DNA of 64,000 nt from Tetradesmus obliquus (taxonomy: Eukaryota; Chlorophyta; Chlorophyceae; Sphaeropleales; Scenedesmaceae). Both the position numbers and the translations under genes were made by a program. The notes below the pieces were generated by a model that was given only the letters and a program-made list of their open reading frames with translations, had not been told where the DNA came from and ran no database searches. The stretch lies in assembly GCA_030272155.1 (NCBI GenBank), contig CP126195.1:682001-746000 (forward strand). Reading direction: 5' to 3'. Below, in pieces: positions 55,295-64,000 of this stretch. Every line of letters begins with the position of its first letter. Positions within the stretch are counted from its first letter, which is position 1.

Positions 55295-58108
55295 CTCAAG
55301 AAGTGGCTCAGCAGCGTGTTGGTGGCGGCCTGGAAGTGGCAGCAGCAGCAGCAGTGCCGCAGCAGCAGGGCAGGCAGCAGACAGGGCGGGTGAGGAAGCA
55401 GGTGAGGAAGTGGCCCAGCAGCGTGTTGGTGGCGGCCTGGGGTGTGGTGAGGAGCGCAGCACAGAGCAAGGCAGTACGGGGCACGCAGAAGACAGCAAGT
55501 GCAGTTGGGGGGGCAAAGCAAACAACCAAGTAACGCAGTGCACCAGGAACACGTTCAGCGCCGTCATAACCACACCCACAGCCACAGAGACATGTAAGAC
55601 AAGCTCCTGTGGCACGACCAACTCATCAACCAGCCCTCATGACCTGCACCAGGAACACGTCCAGCATCAGCACCACAACCAGGAACCCTCCAACCCTACC
55701 AACACCTACGGAAACAAATCACAAACCATCCAGAGCTCCTCACCTGCACCAGGAACACGTCCAGCGCCAGCACTGGGTTGTAGCCCGCTGCCGCTGATGC
55801 CATGAAGGGGTTGACGCTTGCGTTGGACAGCGTCTTGGCCACCAGCAGCCCCACCAGCGTGGAGATGCCCAGCAGCGTGCTGCCCATGCCCACGATGTTG
55901 ATCAGGATGCCGCGCGTGATCTGCTCCATGACCTGCGGCAATACAAGCGTGAACCCCAACAAAGTTTGCAGTTTGACAGGGTTTTGGTGAGCAAGCAGTG
56001 CTGAAAGCAATGCCCACGATGTTGATCAGGATGCCGCGCGTGATCTGCTCCATGACCTGCAAACATTGGAAAGAAAATTTGTGATGTGCGGCGCAAGGCA
56101 ACGAACAGTCAGCGTGTAGCGTGGAGCCTCACATGCCCACAATGTTGATCAGGATGCCGCGCGTGATGTGCTCCATCACCTGCAAACATTGGAAGGTTGT
56201 GGAGAGCAGAAAAAGGCAGAAACCAGTCAGCACGCTGCGTGCTCTCCATGCCCACGATGTTGATCGGGATGCCGCGAGTGATCTGATCCACGACCTGCAA
56301 GTGTTGAGAAGTGTGTGATGTGCGGCGCAAGGCAACAACCAGTCAGCATGGTGCGTGGAGCCCATGCCCACGATGTTGATCAGGATGCCGCGAGAGATCT
56401 GCTCCATGACCTGCAGCATGTGTGCGAGTCATAAGCATGCAGCGCAAGGGCCTGTTGATCGAGCAGTTGGCGGCAGAACATGTATGAGATGCGCTGCAGT
56501 GTTGGCCACGCAGCTGTGTACGCACGACCTACAACTCCCTCACCTGCAACCTTTTCAAACACGGGACAACCTGTTGCATCTGCTTCTGCTTGAACTTGGC
56601 CACACTGGCTGCGTGATTTGCTCAACGCACATCAACACTCACGCACAGCACATTCCGCACCTGCTGCTTCTTGATCTTGGCCACGTTGGCGCCGTCCAGG
56701 TACTCCTGCATGCGGCAGCTGCAAACACAACACAAACCCAAGCAACAAACACCGCACTTGCCCCACCTGCTGCTTCTTGATCTTGGCGCCGTCCAAGTAC
56801 TCCTGCATGCGGCTGCTGCAAAAACAACACAAGCACACGCAAAAAACACTGCACTTGGCCCACCTGCTGCTTCTTGATCTTGGCTACGTTCGCGCCGTCC
56901 AGGTACTCCTGCATGCGGGAGGCCAGCCGCTGGTAGCCAAAGCTCCAGAAGGTAGACAGGAAGCCTGCCAGGATGCCCACCAGGGTGAGGTACAGGCTGG
57001 CCTTGGGGCCAGACTGCAGCAGCAGCAGCAGCGGCAGCAGCAGGTGGTGGAGGCGAGGACTTGCTTCGCTTGTGCATGTGGGGATTTGCCGAGCAGGGGT
57101 CGCTGCAAGCTTGGAAGCGCAGCGCAGCGTAGCATGCCAAGTGCCTGCAGGCGGATGATAGTCTGCGCTCCCAGCTGTGGCAGCAGGGTGATCGTTCCTG
57201 CAAGTGCCTGGATACATGTATGCACGCATCAGTCAGCATGCATGCATATGCAGAGTGCTGTCGCAGTTCCTGCTGGCACGCAAACAAGCCACCGCCACAT
57301 GCGCAGCTCATCAAGTGAACGCGCTAGCTGTCACCGGCAGGCACTCCTGCAAGCATATGCCTGCAACTGCTCCTGCAAGCTGTCCAAGCGTGCATACACA
57401 CCTGTGATGTGAACGCCACTGAGAACAGCAGGATGACGCCAGACACCACAGACAGTGTGAGCTGCACCCAGAAGCCAATCCAGCCATATCTGCTCATCGC
57501 CTGTGTTGCCTTTGATAGTGAGGAGCGTGCAGCCTCCCCAAGCTTGCCAGTTGAGTCTGGCCCGCCGAATGAGGATGGGTTGTATGAGGGCTGCTGCGGG
57601 TTGTAAGGGTAGTCTGCTGCTGCTCCTGCAACCTGCAAATTCAAGCATAAATTGCAGCAGTGCAGCAGTGTGGAGGTTGGTACGAAGCATGTTGCAGGTG
57701 GGTGGGTCATGCCAGCAACAGTACAGCAGCAGGACGGCAGAGCAGGGCCCAGCATGCTCAATTCACTGTATCCGCCCTGCGTGCCTGTACCAAGAGCACA
57801 TCGAAGCAATGTACGAGCGAACTACGCATTGATTTCAAGGATTATGTGTCCATGCAGCCCTCAGATCGACTGGTGCTAGAATGCACTGTGCGTTCAGTCA
57901 CCAGGCGTACCTGCAAGTCTCCCCGCTGCTGCTGCTTGCCGTCATTGCGAGCTGCAGACGGCGACAAGGGACCCAAGCTTGCAGCAGCCACTGCACATCG
58001 CCTGACTCGCTGCAGCAGTGGCCTACAGGGCACTGCCTTAGCCTGCAGTGGGCTGCAGCTGACCCCCAGCCCCACGGGGCGCTTATGTGCTAGAGGTAAT
58101 TGCTGCAT
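54834..58108 (-). CDS. TIC21: TIC21/PIC1-like chloroplast inner-envelope protein
   Basis: Exons 57911-58108, 57402-57632, 56864-57013, 55744-55932 and 54843-54938 give 288 aa in frame. Reading on past the last donor adds Val-Ala and a TAG at 54834-54836 (290 aa, close to plant TIC21). Exon 1 looks like a chloroplast transit peptide (MQQLPLAHKRPVGLGVSCSP, Arg/Ala rich). Membrane segments follow: IGFWVQLTLSVVSGVILLFS, LYLTLVGILAGFLSTFWSFG, ITRGILINIVGMGSTLLGIS with GLLVAKTL, and TNTLLGHFLSLLCSLWLLN. The signature blocks WSFGYQRLA, GYNPVLALDVFLVQA and NTLLGHFL match the DUF3611/TIC21 family. Proposed roles in plants are envelope protein import or iron transport. Alternatively the last donor splices to 54366 and fuses this protein to the downstream LHC. 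No TGTAA was found between 54834 and 54366. Confidence 0.87.
54898..55440 (-). repeat. Exon-edge array in TIC21 exon 5 (6 copies) each with its own (CTG)n
   Basis: Six copies of the exon start (coding AATNTLLGHFLSL) lie at about 54898-54938, 54988-55030, 55107-55150, 55200-55242, 55290-55332 and 55405-55440. Upstream of five of them on the coding strand is a CTG run of 5 to 17 units ending in CCACCACCCCCAG or CCACCCCCAG. So exon edge, acceptor and microsatellite have been amplified as one unit, with tract length varying between copies. Confidence 0.93.
55538..55775 (-). repeat. Exon-edge array, 3' edge of TIC21 exon 4 (3 copies)
   Basis: The exon end coding LDVFLVQ plus GTGAGG/GTCATG (CTGCACCAGGAACACGTCCA on the plus strand) is used at 55744 and repeated at about 55647 and 55539, with surrounding CAACCAGGAACC-like intron pieces. 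Confidence 0.75.
55918..56415 (-). repeat. Exon-edge array, 5' edge of TIC21 exon 4 (5 copies)
   Basis: The acceptor and exon start (VMEQITRGILINIVGMG) occur at 55888-55932, 56011-56058, 56133-56180, 56250-56296 and 56362-56412, spaced about 115-125 bp. Intron pieces between them share GTCAGC-TG-TGCGTG and GTGATGTGCGGCGCAAGGCA. Copies differ in the start residues (VMEQI, VMEHI, VVDQI). Confidence 0.93.
56655..56925 (-). repeat. Exon-edge array, 3' edge of TIC21 exon 3 (3 copies)
   Basis: The exon end (RMQEYLDGANVAKIKKQQ plus donor) at 56864-56920 is repeated at about 56765-56815, where the 12 bases coding ANVA are deleted, and at 56659-56715. Intron pieces with AAACACAACACAA and CACTTG-CCC are co-repeated. 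Confidence 0.9.
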
Positions 58109-59126
58109 CAGCGTAGCATAGGCGATCTCAGATGCACGTGCTGCGTTTGTGTAGTGAGTCTACTAGTGAGGTGTGTTGGTGACTTCTGCAAAGCGTGCTG
58201 TTCAGCGCCCAAACTCCGTTGATCTACGCCGAGAACTTGAAATTGAATCTTCCTACGAGCGTGCAGGCTGTTGTCCTCTGGCTTGTCACTGGTTGAGCTA
58301 CTGCCCTGACACCTGGATGTGACATGACATCAGACCCCTGCTCCAGCGGCCCTGCCATCCGCTGGTGTACTGCTGTTCAGGCAAACCTGTATCTTATTCC
58401 ACCCACACAACATCAGGGCTTTACATTCTGCACTGCAGTTGACTGCAGCCCAATGCCGATGCTTGCCTGCCAGAACGAAGAGTTGCCAGGCTGGAGCAGT
58501 CACAACCTGAATAACCAACAAGAGTGTTGCGTGCAACCCTGGCAACAGGGCTACCACTGGCAGCTAGCAACAGGAGCAGCGCTGAAAGTCACATCTGGCA
58601 CTGGACGGCCAGGTACGCACCATCAACACCGCACTGCGGCCCAGTCGCACTCGTGCATGCTATTCATCGCACTCTCAGCACTACTTGCACCATCGAGGTA
58701 TCGGTGCTTCATATCCAAAGCCCTGGATATGCGATCAATCAACCGAAACTGGTGTTGCCGGGCAAGCAAACTCCAACTTCACTATGAAGAACTTCCCAGC
58801 AGACGTGCATAAGCTTGAACTCGACTTCTGGTGACAACAGAGCATGTGTAGACACAACATTCAACTGCAAGCCCTGTCTGACTTTCAACAAATCCCCCAA
58901 GGCAACCCATACTGTCCTCTGCGTCCAAGCTGACCGCAGCAGTCGCTACCACCAGCACATGCAGCTGCGTGCACACCATTCAGGATGCATAATCTGCACG
59001 TGACACAACCACCTCAATCCATGAACAGCGGACCAGCGATGTCAGCGAGGCATCACCACACTGTAGTATGGCATACGCAGCGGTACTGCTGTATCAGATG
59101 CAACATCGCACACTGCACTGATGGTG
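58109..59126. other. Intergenic: TIC21 promoter and ZIP 3' flank
   Basis: No exon recognised in 1 kb. The part nearest 58108 should hold the TIC21 promoter. There is no long repeat except at the right edge, where a copy of the ZIP 3' end begins. Confidence 0.4.
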
Positions 59127-59345
59127 ACGGTGGTGGCGGTGGCTGCCTCCGCCCAGCCCATGGCTGCGTGCGCCATGGCTGTGCACATGACCGTGCTCGC
59201 CATTGCCATGGCAACATTGCCGCACTGGGAGGACGATTCCACTTACTAATGGTGGTGATGGTGGTGGTGGTGGCTGCCTCCTCCCAGCCCATGGCTGTGC
59301 ACGTGACCGTGCCCGTGCCCTCCATTGCCGTGATCATGTGCGTCA
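59127..59345 (-). repeat. Duplication of the ZIP transporter 3' end (2 copies)
   Basis: The final coding part (GHGHVHSHGLGGGSHHHHHH, 59246-59330) is duplicated beyond the stop at about 59127-59215, with CAGCCCATGGCTG and GCCATTGCCATGG blocks. As in HPRT, the terminal exon has been copied downstream. Confidence 0.85.
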
Positions 59346-62300
59346 GGGATCATGGACAGCAGCGCAATCGCAGCCACGCCCAGCAGCAGCATCGCAAACT
59401 TCACCCAGCGCGCAAAGAGCTGCGTGATGTCCGTCCGGCCGCTGCGCATGTCTCCCTCAAACTCCTCCTCCACTATCTCGGATGCACCCACATACAGGAA
59501 GGTGCCGGTGGCGAAGCAGGAGAGTGCCAGGTGCACCAGCGGGTGCACGTTGCTTACATACATACCTGCCAGGATGGCTGTAGGGGCCACCAGCACAAAA
59601 GGACCCACATACAGCGTGATCTGCGGGTGGTGGGCGGCAGCAGCAGCAGCACACATGAGTGTTGGATTAGTTACCAAGCTGCCAAAGCGCCATGACCTGC
59701 AGCTCTAAACCACACATGCCAGTCAGCAGCAGCACACACGTTGCGTGTTATGCGGAGCCTGGCCAGTCGCCATGCGACGCTATCTTGCAGACACACAAAC
59801 CAGCAGGAGCCAGCAGGTTGAACGAGTCGGCCGCATCAAGATGATCAGCATGTGCCTTGCGACTTCAACTCAGCCCCAGCGCAGCAGGTTCGTTGCCACC
59901 TGACCAGAACTCGAGTCAGCCTATGATCATCAACATGTTGAATAGTGCGTTGCTGTGCTGCGCACCTGGCGTGTTGTTGCGCCGTCCTTGAGGAACCTGC
60001 TGCTGAGGGCCAGGCCGGAGATGAGCTTGTGGCTGGCGATGGCCATGAACAGCATCAGGAACTCCTTGCGCTGGTCCTGCAGGCAGCAACACACGACAAA
60101 AACAAGACTTAGAACTGGTAGGCTAATTTGCAGGCACCGCCACGGGCTGCTGCCAAGCACATTACACAATGTGCTAGGAACGCTTGCTGCAGGCCTGCAA
60201 TGTACTTGTGGACCACACCACAGCAGATTTGCGAGTACACTGCAAGCCTGCTGCAAGCGTTTCACTAAGACTTATATAAAATAACTAAATAATATAACAA
60301 ATAAATAAAAAAATAAATAAAAAAATAAATACAGCAGCATCCTCACCATGAGCCCCAGCGCCATGCACTCCAGGAAGGTGTGCACAGCCATTGCCACCAG
60401 CAGCACCACACCCTGGCGCAGGTCACCCACCACCACAGCGTGGTGGTGCGTGTGCGCCAGGTGCACGTGCGCGTGCTGCTGCTGCACGCTGACGCTGTGG
60501 CCCGCGGTGCAGCCGTGGCCATGGTCGTGTGCATGGTCATGGCTGTGCTGGTGAGCATGCGCATGCTCGTCATCATGCTCGTGTGCATGCTGCTCCTCGG
60601 CCAACAGAGGTTTGACCAGATCTTCTGCTGCTCCGTTGCCGCTGTTGCCCTGCTGCGGCGTGCTGTGCGTGCGGCTGCGCAGGTTGTAGCGGCCCTGGCT
60701 TGGCGTCAGCTGCCCGTTTGCGCTGCCGTCCCCTCCAGCCGTGCTTGTGCCCTGCTGCTGCTGCCTGTTTGACTCGTCTGCGCTGTGGTTGCTGAGGCCG
60801 GCCAGGTCGCCTGCTGAGCCAAGCAGCAGATCCTCGGCTGTCCTGCAAGCACAAAAGGCAGCAGGAATGCAGCATGGGCAGATCAGATGACAGTAGAGTG
60901 CCTTCAAGCTTTCAAAAGCAGGAAGAGCAGCTGACCTGGTCTTGCACACACATCCTGCAGGCGCAAGCAGCGCTGCAAACCACTCAGGGCACTGCTGCAT
61001 GCCCGAAACTTTCAACAGCAGCATGTCCTGCTAAAGTTGGCTGCTCTGTGCGAGGCAAGTAAGGACTTTATGCTGCTGTCTTGATACAAGTCAGAACTCT
61101 CAGATCCGAAAAGCTTGCCACACACCTGCAATCCACGCACGGCGGTGCGATGCCCGTGTGCGGGCCGTGCCCGTGCGCGCTGCCGTGCACATCAAACAGC
61201 ACTCGCTCCACAAACAGAACCAGCATGTAGCCCAACGTGATGAGCACCAGATACAGTGGGTAGTCCCCAACCAGGGAGCCCAGCCGCTGCTGCGCCTCTG
61301 CGCAGTGTGGCAGCAGATGCACCAGGCCCGCTGCAAGGAACACGCCTCCAGAGAAGCAGTTGAGCAGCGACAGCCACCTGCAGGACGCAGCAGCAAGCAG
61401 GGACGGCGGCGCAGGAACATTGGTGGAGCGTTGTGGTGATGCAGACCAATTTATTTGTGCTCATAGCTGCTGAAAGCATTGCTCTACTGCTTTGTGCCTG
61501 TGGTGCAGCAGCGCATCTAGATGCCTGTGCTGATGGTTTGCTGTCTCAAAGAAGCAAACTACCAGATCTGATCTGCTGCTGTGGACCTGCTCACCACTCG
61601 TATCCCTCAAACGACTTGAGCAGCACTGGGATGTACACTCCTGCAAGGCCCTCGAAGAACAGCGCCAGCGCTGCCACCAAGCGCAGCATGCCCGTGACAG
61701 GCGCGTTGACATGCTCATGGTAGGCGCCCGCTGCAGCGCCCTCAGACAGACTGCAGCTCTCGTCCAGCTGCAGGAAACAAAGGACATGGACAACACCGTG
61801 CCACGGGCTATGTAAGTGCTGGTAAGACATGCTGGAGTTGTGAAAGGCACCACGATGTGAGCAAGCATACAGCAGCGCCGCACACTTTGCTGGCCCCCAG
61901 TGGTGCATGCTGCTGCAAGCGGTAACACGCTTTGCCAGCACCAAAAACACCTTTAGTACAGCGCCACTGCTAGCAGTTGCCGCTGCTGCCGCACCTGACA
62001 GGCCATGATTGCTGCGCAGGCTTGTTCTACTGCACGCTGGTCCAGCACGAGGCTCTCTCCCTTGCCGTATGCCGCTGCTAGGTCGGCGGCTGACAGCTGG
62101 TACTTTGGCGCACTGTTGCCTGTATTGCTGCTGCCTGCTTTGCAGCCACGCCTGCGACAATACAAGGTGGGAAGCGGGCAGGCGCGAAGCAGCAACCCAA
62201 CTCATAACAGCTGTGCTGAAGCTGAGACAGCTGCACGTGTATGGTGGAGCAATATGCATGGTGCCATTCAGTTCAATGGCAGGCCCACCCATCAACAGCT

Positions 62301-62827
62301 GACCAGGCAACATGCACTTGCATGATGGGCAGAACCAGTTGGGCTGCTGGAGTCAAGTTATGGTGCATAGTCACCATCCTTGCAACTGCCAGCTTGGGCC
62401 TGGCTGCTCATCGAGTCATTCAAAAGCCTGCCTTAGCCAGCAGCAAGTTAGCAAGTAACACTGCTAAAAGGCGGTAAACCATAGTTCAGCACCTGTATCG
62501 GCCGATACAGTTACTGAATTACACTAACCGCATTGCAGCAGCATCACTTGCCCAACCGGCTGCTGGCAACCACACCAGATCAGCTGCCCCGTTCAGCAGC
62601 ACCACGCCCGCCTTTCCGCACCTGACTTCTGAAGTGAGTCGTGCAAGGTCTGCAGGAAGCAGCGGCTCCTCTGCTCCAACTAACTCTGCTAGCCTGTCTG
62701 CGAGCACGCTGTGCTGGCCAAATGCGTTCAGGTACGGTTGGGGCGCCTCTGCTGCTGGGGACAGAAGGCAGCAGCTGCTGAGCAGAAGAGCGACCAGGAG
62801 CAGGACCAGGCTCGATGGCTGGAACAT
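59246..62827 (-). CDS. ZIP-family zinc/iron transporter (7 exons)
   Basis: Exons 62622-62827, 61995-62151, 61595-61767, 61126-61377, 60347-60842, 59966-60076 and 59246-59620 close to 468 aa. It begins with a signal peptide (MFQPSSLVLLLVALLLSSCC). Helix 1 is RLVAALALFFEGLAGVYIPV, helices 2 and 3 are GGVFLAAGLVHLLPHCAEA and LYLVLITLGYMLVLFVERVL. A long His-rich cytosolic loop follows (HAHEHDDEHAHAHQHSHDHA and more). The metal-site helices come next: AVHTFLECMALGLM (helix 4 HxxxE) and IASHKLISGLALSSRF (helix 5 H), then FVLVAPTAILAGMYV and CFATGTFLYVGASEIVEEEF. The C-terminus is a second His tail. It moves divalent metal, probably Zn or Fe, into the cytosol across the plasma membrane or an organelle membrane. 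Specificity cannot be read from the sequence. This is one of the cleanest gene models in the window. Confidence 0.94.
60285..60333. repeat. A/T-rich (ATAAATAAAA)n tract in ZIP intron
   Basis: An imperfect TAAA/AAAT run of about 50 bp directly follows exon 5's donor in the ZIP gene. It stands out in a CAG-rich window. Confidence 0.9.
60475..60600 (-). repeat. His-codon (CAC/CAT) rich loop-coding repeat in ZIP gene
   Basis: A degenerate CAY-GCN / CAY-GAY repeat codes for the metal-binding loop between helices 3 and 4. It is coding and in frame. Confidence 0.85.
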
Positions 62828-64000
62828 TTAGGATTGACCTGGGATGTTAACACAGTAGCAGTGATAGTTTGAGGGATGGTAAGCACAGTGGCTAATTCAA
62901 CTCCTGTGCAGGTCAGGTGCTGCTGCTGTGTAGCTCACCCTATATGCTCGGCGCAGCTGAATAACAACTACGGCGTTTGCAAACACATGGCATGAGCGGC
63001 TGAGTCGACCGGCTGACTTCGCTTGAAGACGAGCAGAAACGGGGCACGGACTATGGTTCTTGCGTGCTGTCTGCGTGCAGCACCTACAAAAGCAATGCAA
63101 CTGTTGTGTAACGTAGATCGACGCTGCTTGCGCTGTGTGCTGTGGCTCCACGAAAACCTAGCCCACCTTGTTAAAGGACAGTGCAGCAGTGCAGGCTGGG
63201 GCAATACTGCAAGGCCACTGAGGTAGATCTGCAGGCTGTGACTTACAAACTGTATCGCAATGTGCCAGCAAACCTAAACATCGCGCGAGTACCGGAATGA
63301 ACTGTACTGGTAGCAGTACACACAGCAGCACTACTGCTGCATGCGCTGCGCTACTGGCAGTGCAGCAACACCAACAGTCAACTATACGCCATCAGCAGAG
63401 GTACCTGCTGTGGGTGCAACAATGCTGTGCATGTCTGCATGCGCAGGTAGCCATAACGCTTGCACAAATCGCCATGCCACATGCATGGGCCGTGCACGAT
63501 GTGCCATCATCACTGCGCAAACCCATACCACATCATGCGTTGATGCATATAACTCCTGAACCGTCCCACCGTCGACCTTAACTCCTTCCAGGTTTGAATC
63601 TGTGCCTGCTGTCAAAGCCACTCTGGCTTGCATGTTGTGCCTGCCCTCAACAGCATTGCCAACACTGCTGGCCAGCAGCACACCCATGGGTATGAAGACT
63701 GCATACTACAATAGTGATGCGGGTGAAACATAAGTAAACAAAAGCCAACAGGAAACAGATGGACACAGCAGCGTGAGCAGCAGCGCAAGTGACTTGCCAC
63801 CCAGGTAGCACTGCTAGCCGTGACGGTCAGTGGCTGACAGCATGGCGGTACACAGCAGATGATGGCCATTTGTGGCAGAGCCACATTGCAGGCTTCGCCG
63901 TCTGCTCAAATGACAAACCCTTACAAAAGAAAAATGGGTTAAAGCGTAAACGGCGTCCAAAGTTGCTATCACTCGCACCTTGTGCAAGGGACGTTGCTGC
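62828..64000. other. Upstream region of ZIP gene, no gene recognised
   Basis: The segment should include the ZIP promoter. A short plus-strand stretch at about 63295-63345 reads NCTGSSTHSS, resembling the disintegrin-like module's NCTGSSTTCP, but it continues without Cys spacing and is probably chance. I found no other coding evidence. Confidence 0.35.

Noticed and set aside
54702-55805. Plus-strand open frame of 367 codons rich in Gln and Gly
   Set aside because: It is an antisense reading of the TIC21 exon 5 array and CAG tracts. The minus strand encodes the conserved protein.
57140-57225. Extra TIC21 exon coding LAGTITLLPQLGAQT
   Set aside because: The frame closes without it, and joining exon 2 directly to the exon at 57013 gives the family-like sequence. 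It might be an old edge copy or chance.
52728-58108. Annotating a single certain fusion gene
   Set aside because: A stop codon directly after the TIC21 donor gives a normal-length protein, so two genes remain at least as likely. Kept as a finding instead.
63290-63690. Possible relic of a disintegrin-like module (NCTGSST)
   Set aside because: Only a 7-residue resemblance with no further Cys pattern or splice site.
1-64000. Transposable elements
   Set aside because: I saw no reverse transcriptase, integrase or transposase motifs and no long terminal or inverted repeats. The repeats present are tandem and local.

Overview
The window reads as nuclear DNA of a green alga (Chlorophyta), most likely from the Sphaeropleales/Chlamydomonadales group (inference). 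Four things point there. Genes are broken by many short spliceosomal introns, typically with GTGAG or GTGCG donors and GCAG acceptors. CAG/CTG triplets are everywhere and encode Ala, Ser and Gln runs. Two genes are chloroplast proteins (a TIC21/PIC1-type envelope protein and a light-harvesting antenna protein). Possible TGTAA polyadenylation signals follow some genes. No bacterial operons, ribosome binding sites, rRNA, tRNA or CRISPR array were seen. I predicted exons by eye from splice sites and reading frame.

Layout. 1-1631: no gene. 1632-6760 (-): secreted alginate-lyase-like protein, 7 exons. 7901-10514 (-): zinc-dependent medium-chain alcohol dehydrogenase, 6 exons. 11539-32933 (-): NUP188-type nucleoporin, 28 exons over 21.4 kb. 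33958-36876 (+): hypoxanthine-guanine phosphoribosyltransferase, 5 exons, divergent from NUP188. 38668-46199 (+): secreted protein with repeated disintegrin-like Cys-rich modules and a Pro-Ser hinge, 13 exons. 48695-49609 (-): intronless gene for an acidic protein ending in a histone H3-like fold. 49970-51785: about 10 monomers of a 183-bp satellite. 52728-54354 (-): light-harvesting (LHC) protein. 54834-58108 (-): TIC21/PIC1-like protein, whose splice phase also allows an in-frame fusion to the LHC exons. 59246-62827 (-): ZIP-family metal transporter, 7 exons. 62828-64000: nothing recognised.

The most unusual feature is architectural. Every intron-containing gene here carries exon-edge arrays: tandem, diverged copies of one end of an exon together with its splice site and some flanking intron. 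Copy number runs from 2 to 7 (7 in HPRT exon 5, 7 in a NUP188 exon, 6 in a TIC21 exon). In each case I could find one set of edges whose phases close the full reading frame (for example 28 NUP188 exons, 8088 nt), so the other copies behave as decoy or alternative splice sites. A second pattern is that (CTG)n tracts on the sense strand often sit directly upstream of 3' splice acceptors, as if serving as the pyrimidine tract.

The genes do not form a pathway; they are ordinary nuclear neighbours (cell-surface or polysaccharide proteins, redox, nuclear pore, purine salvage, chloroplast membrane, metal transport).
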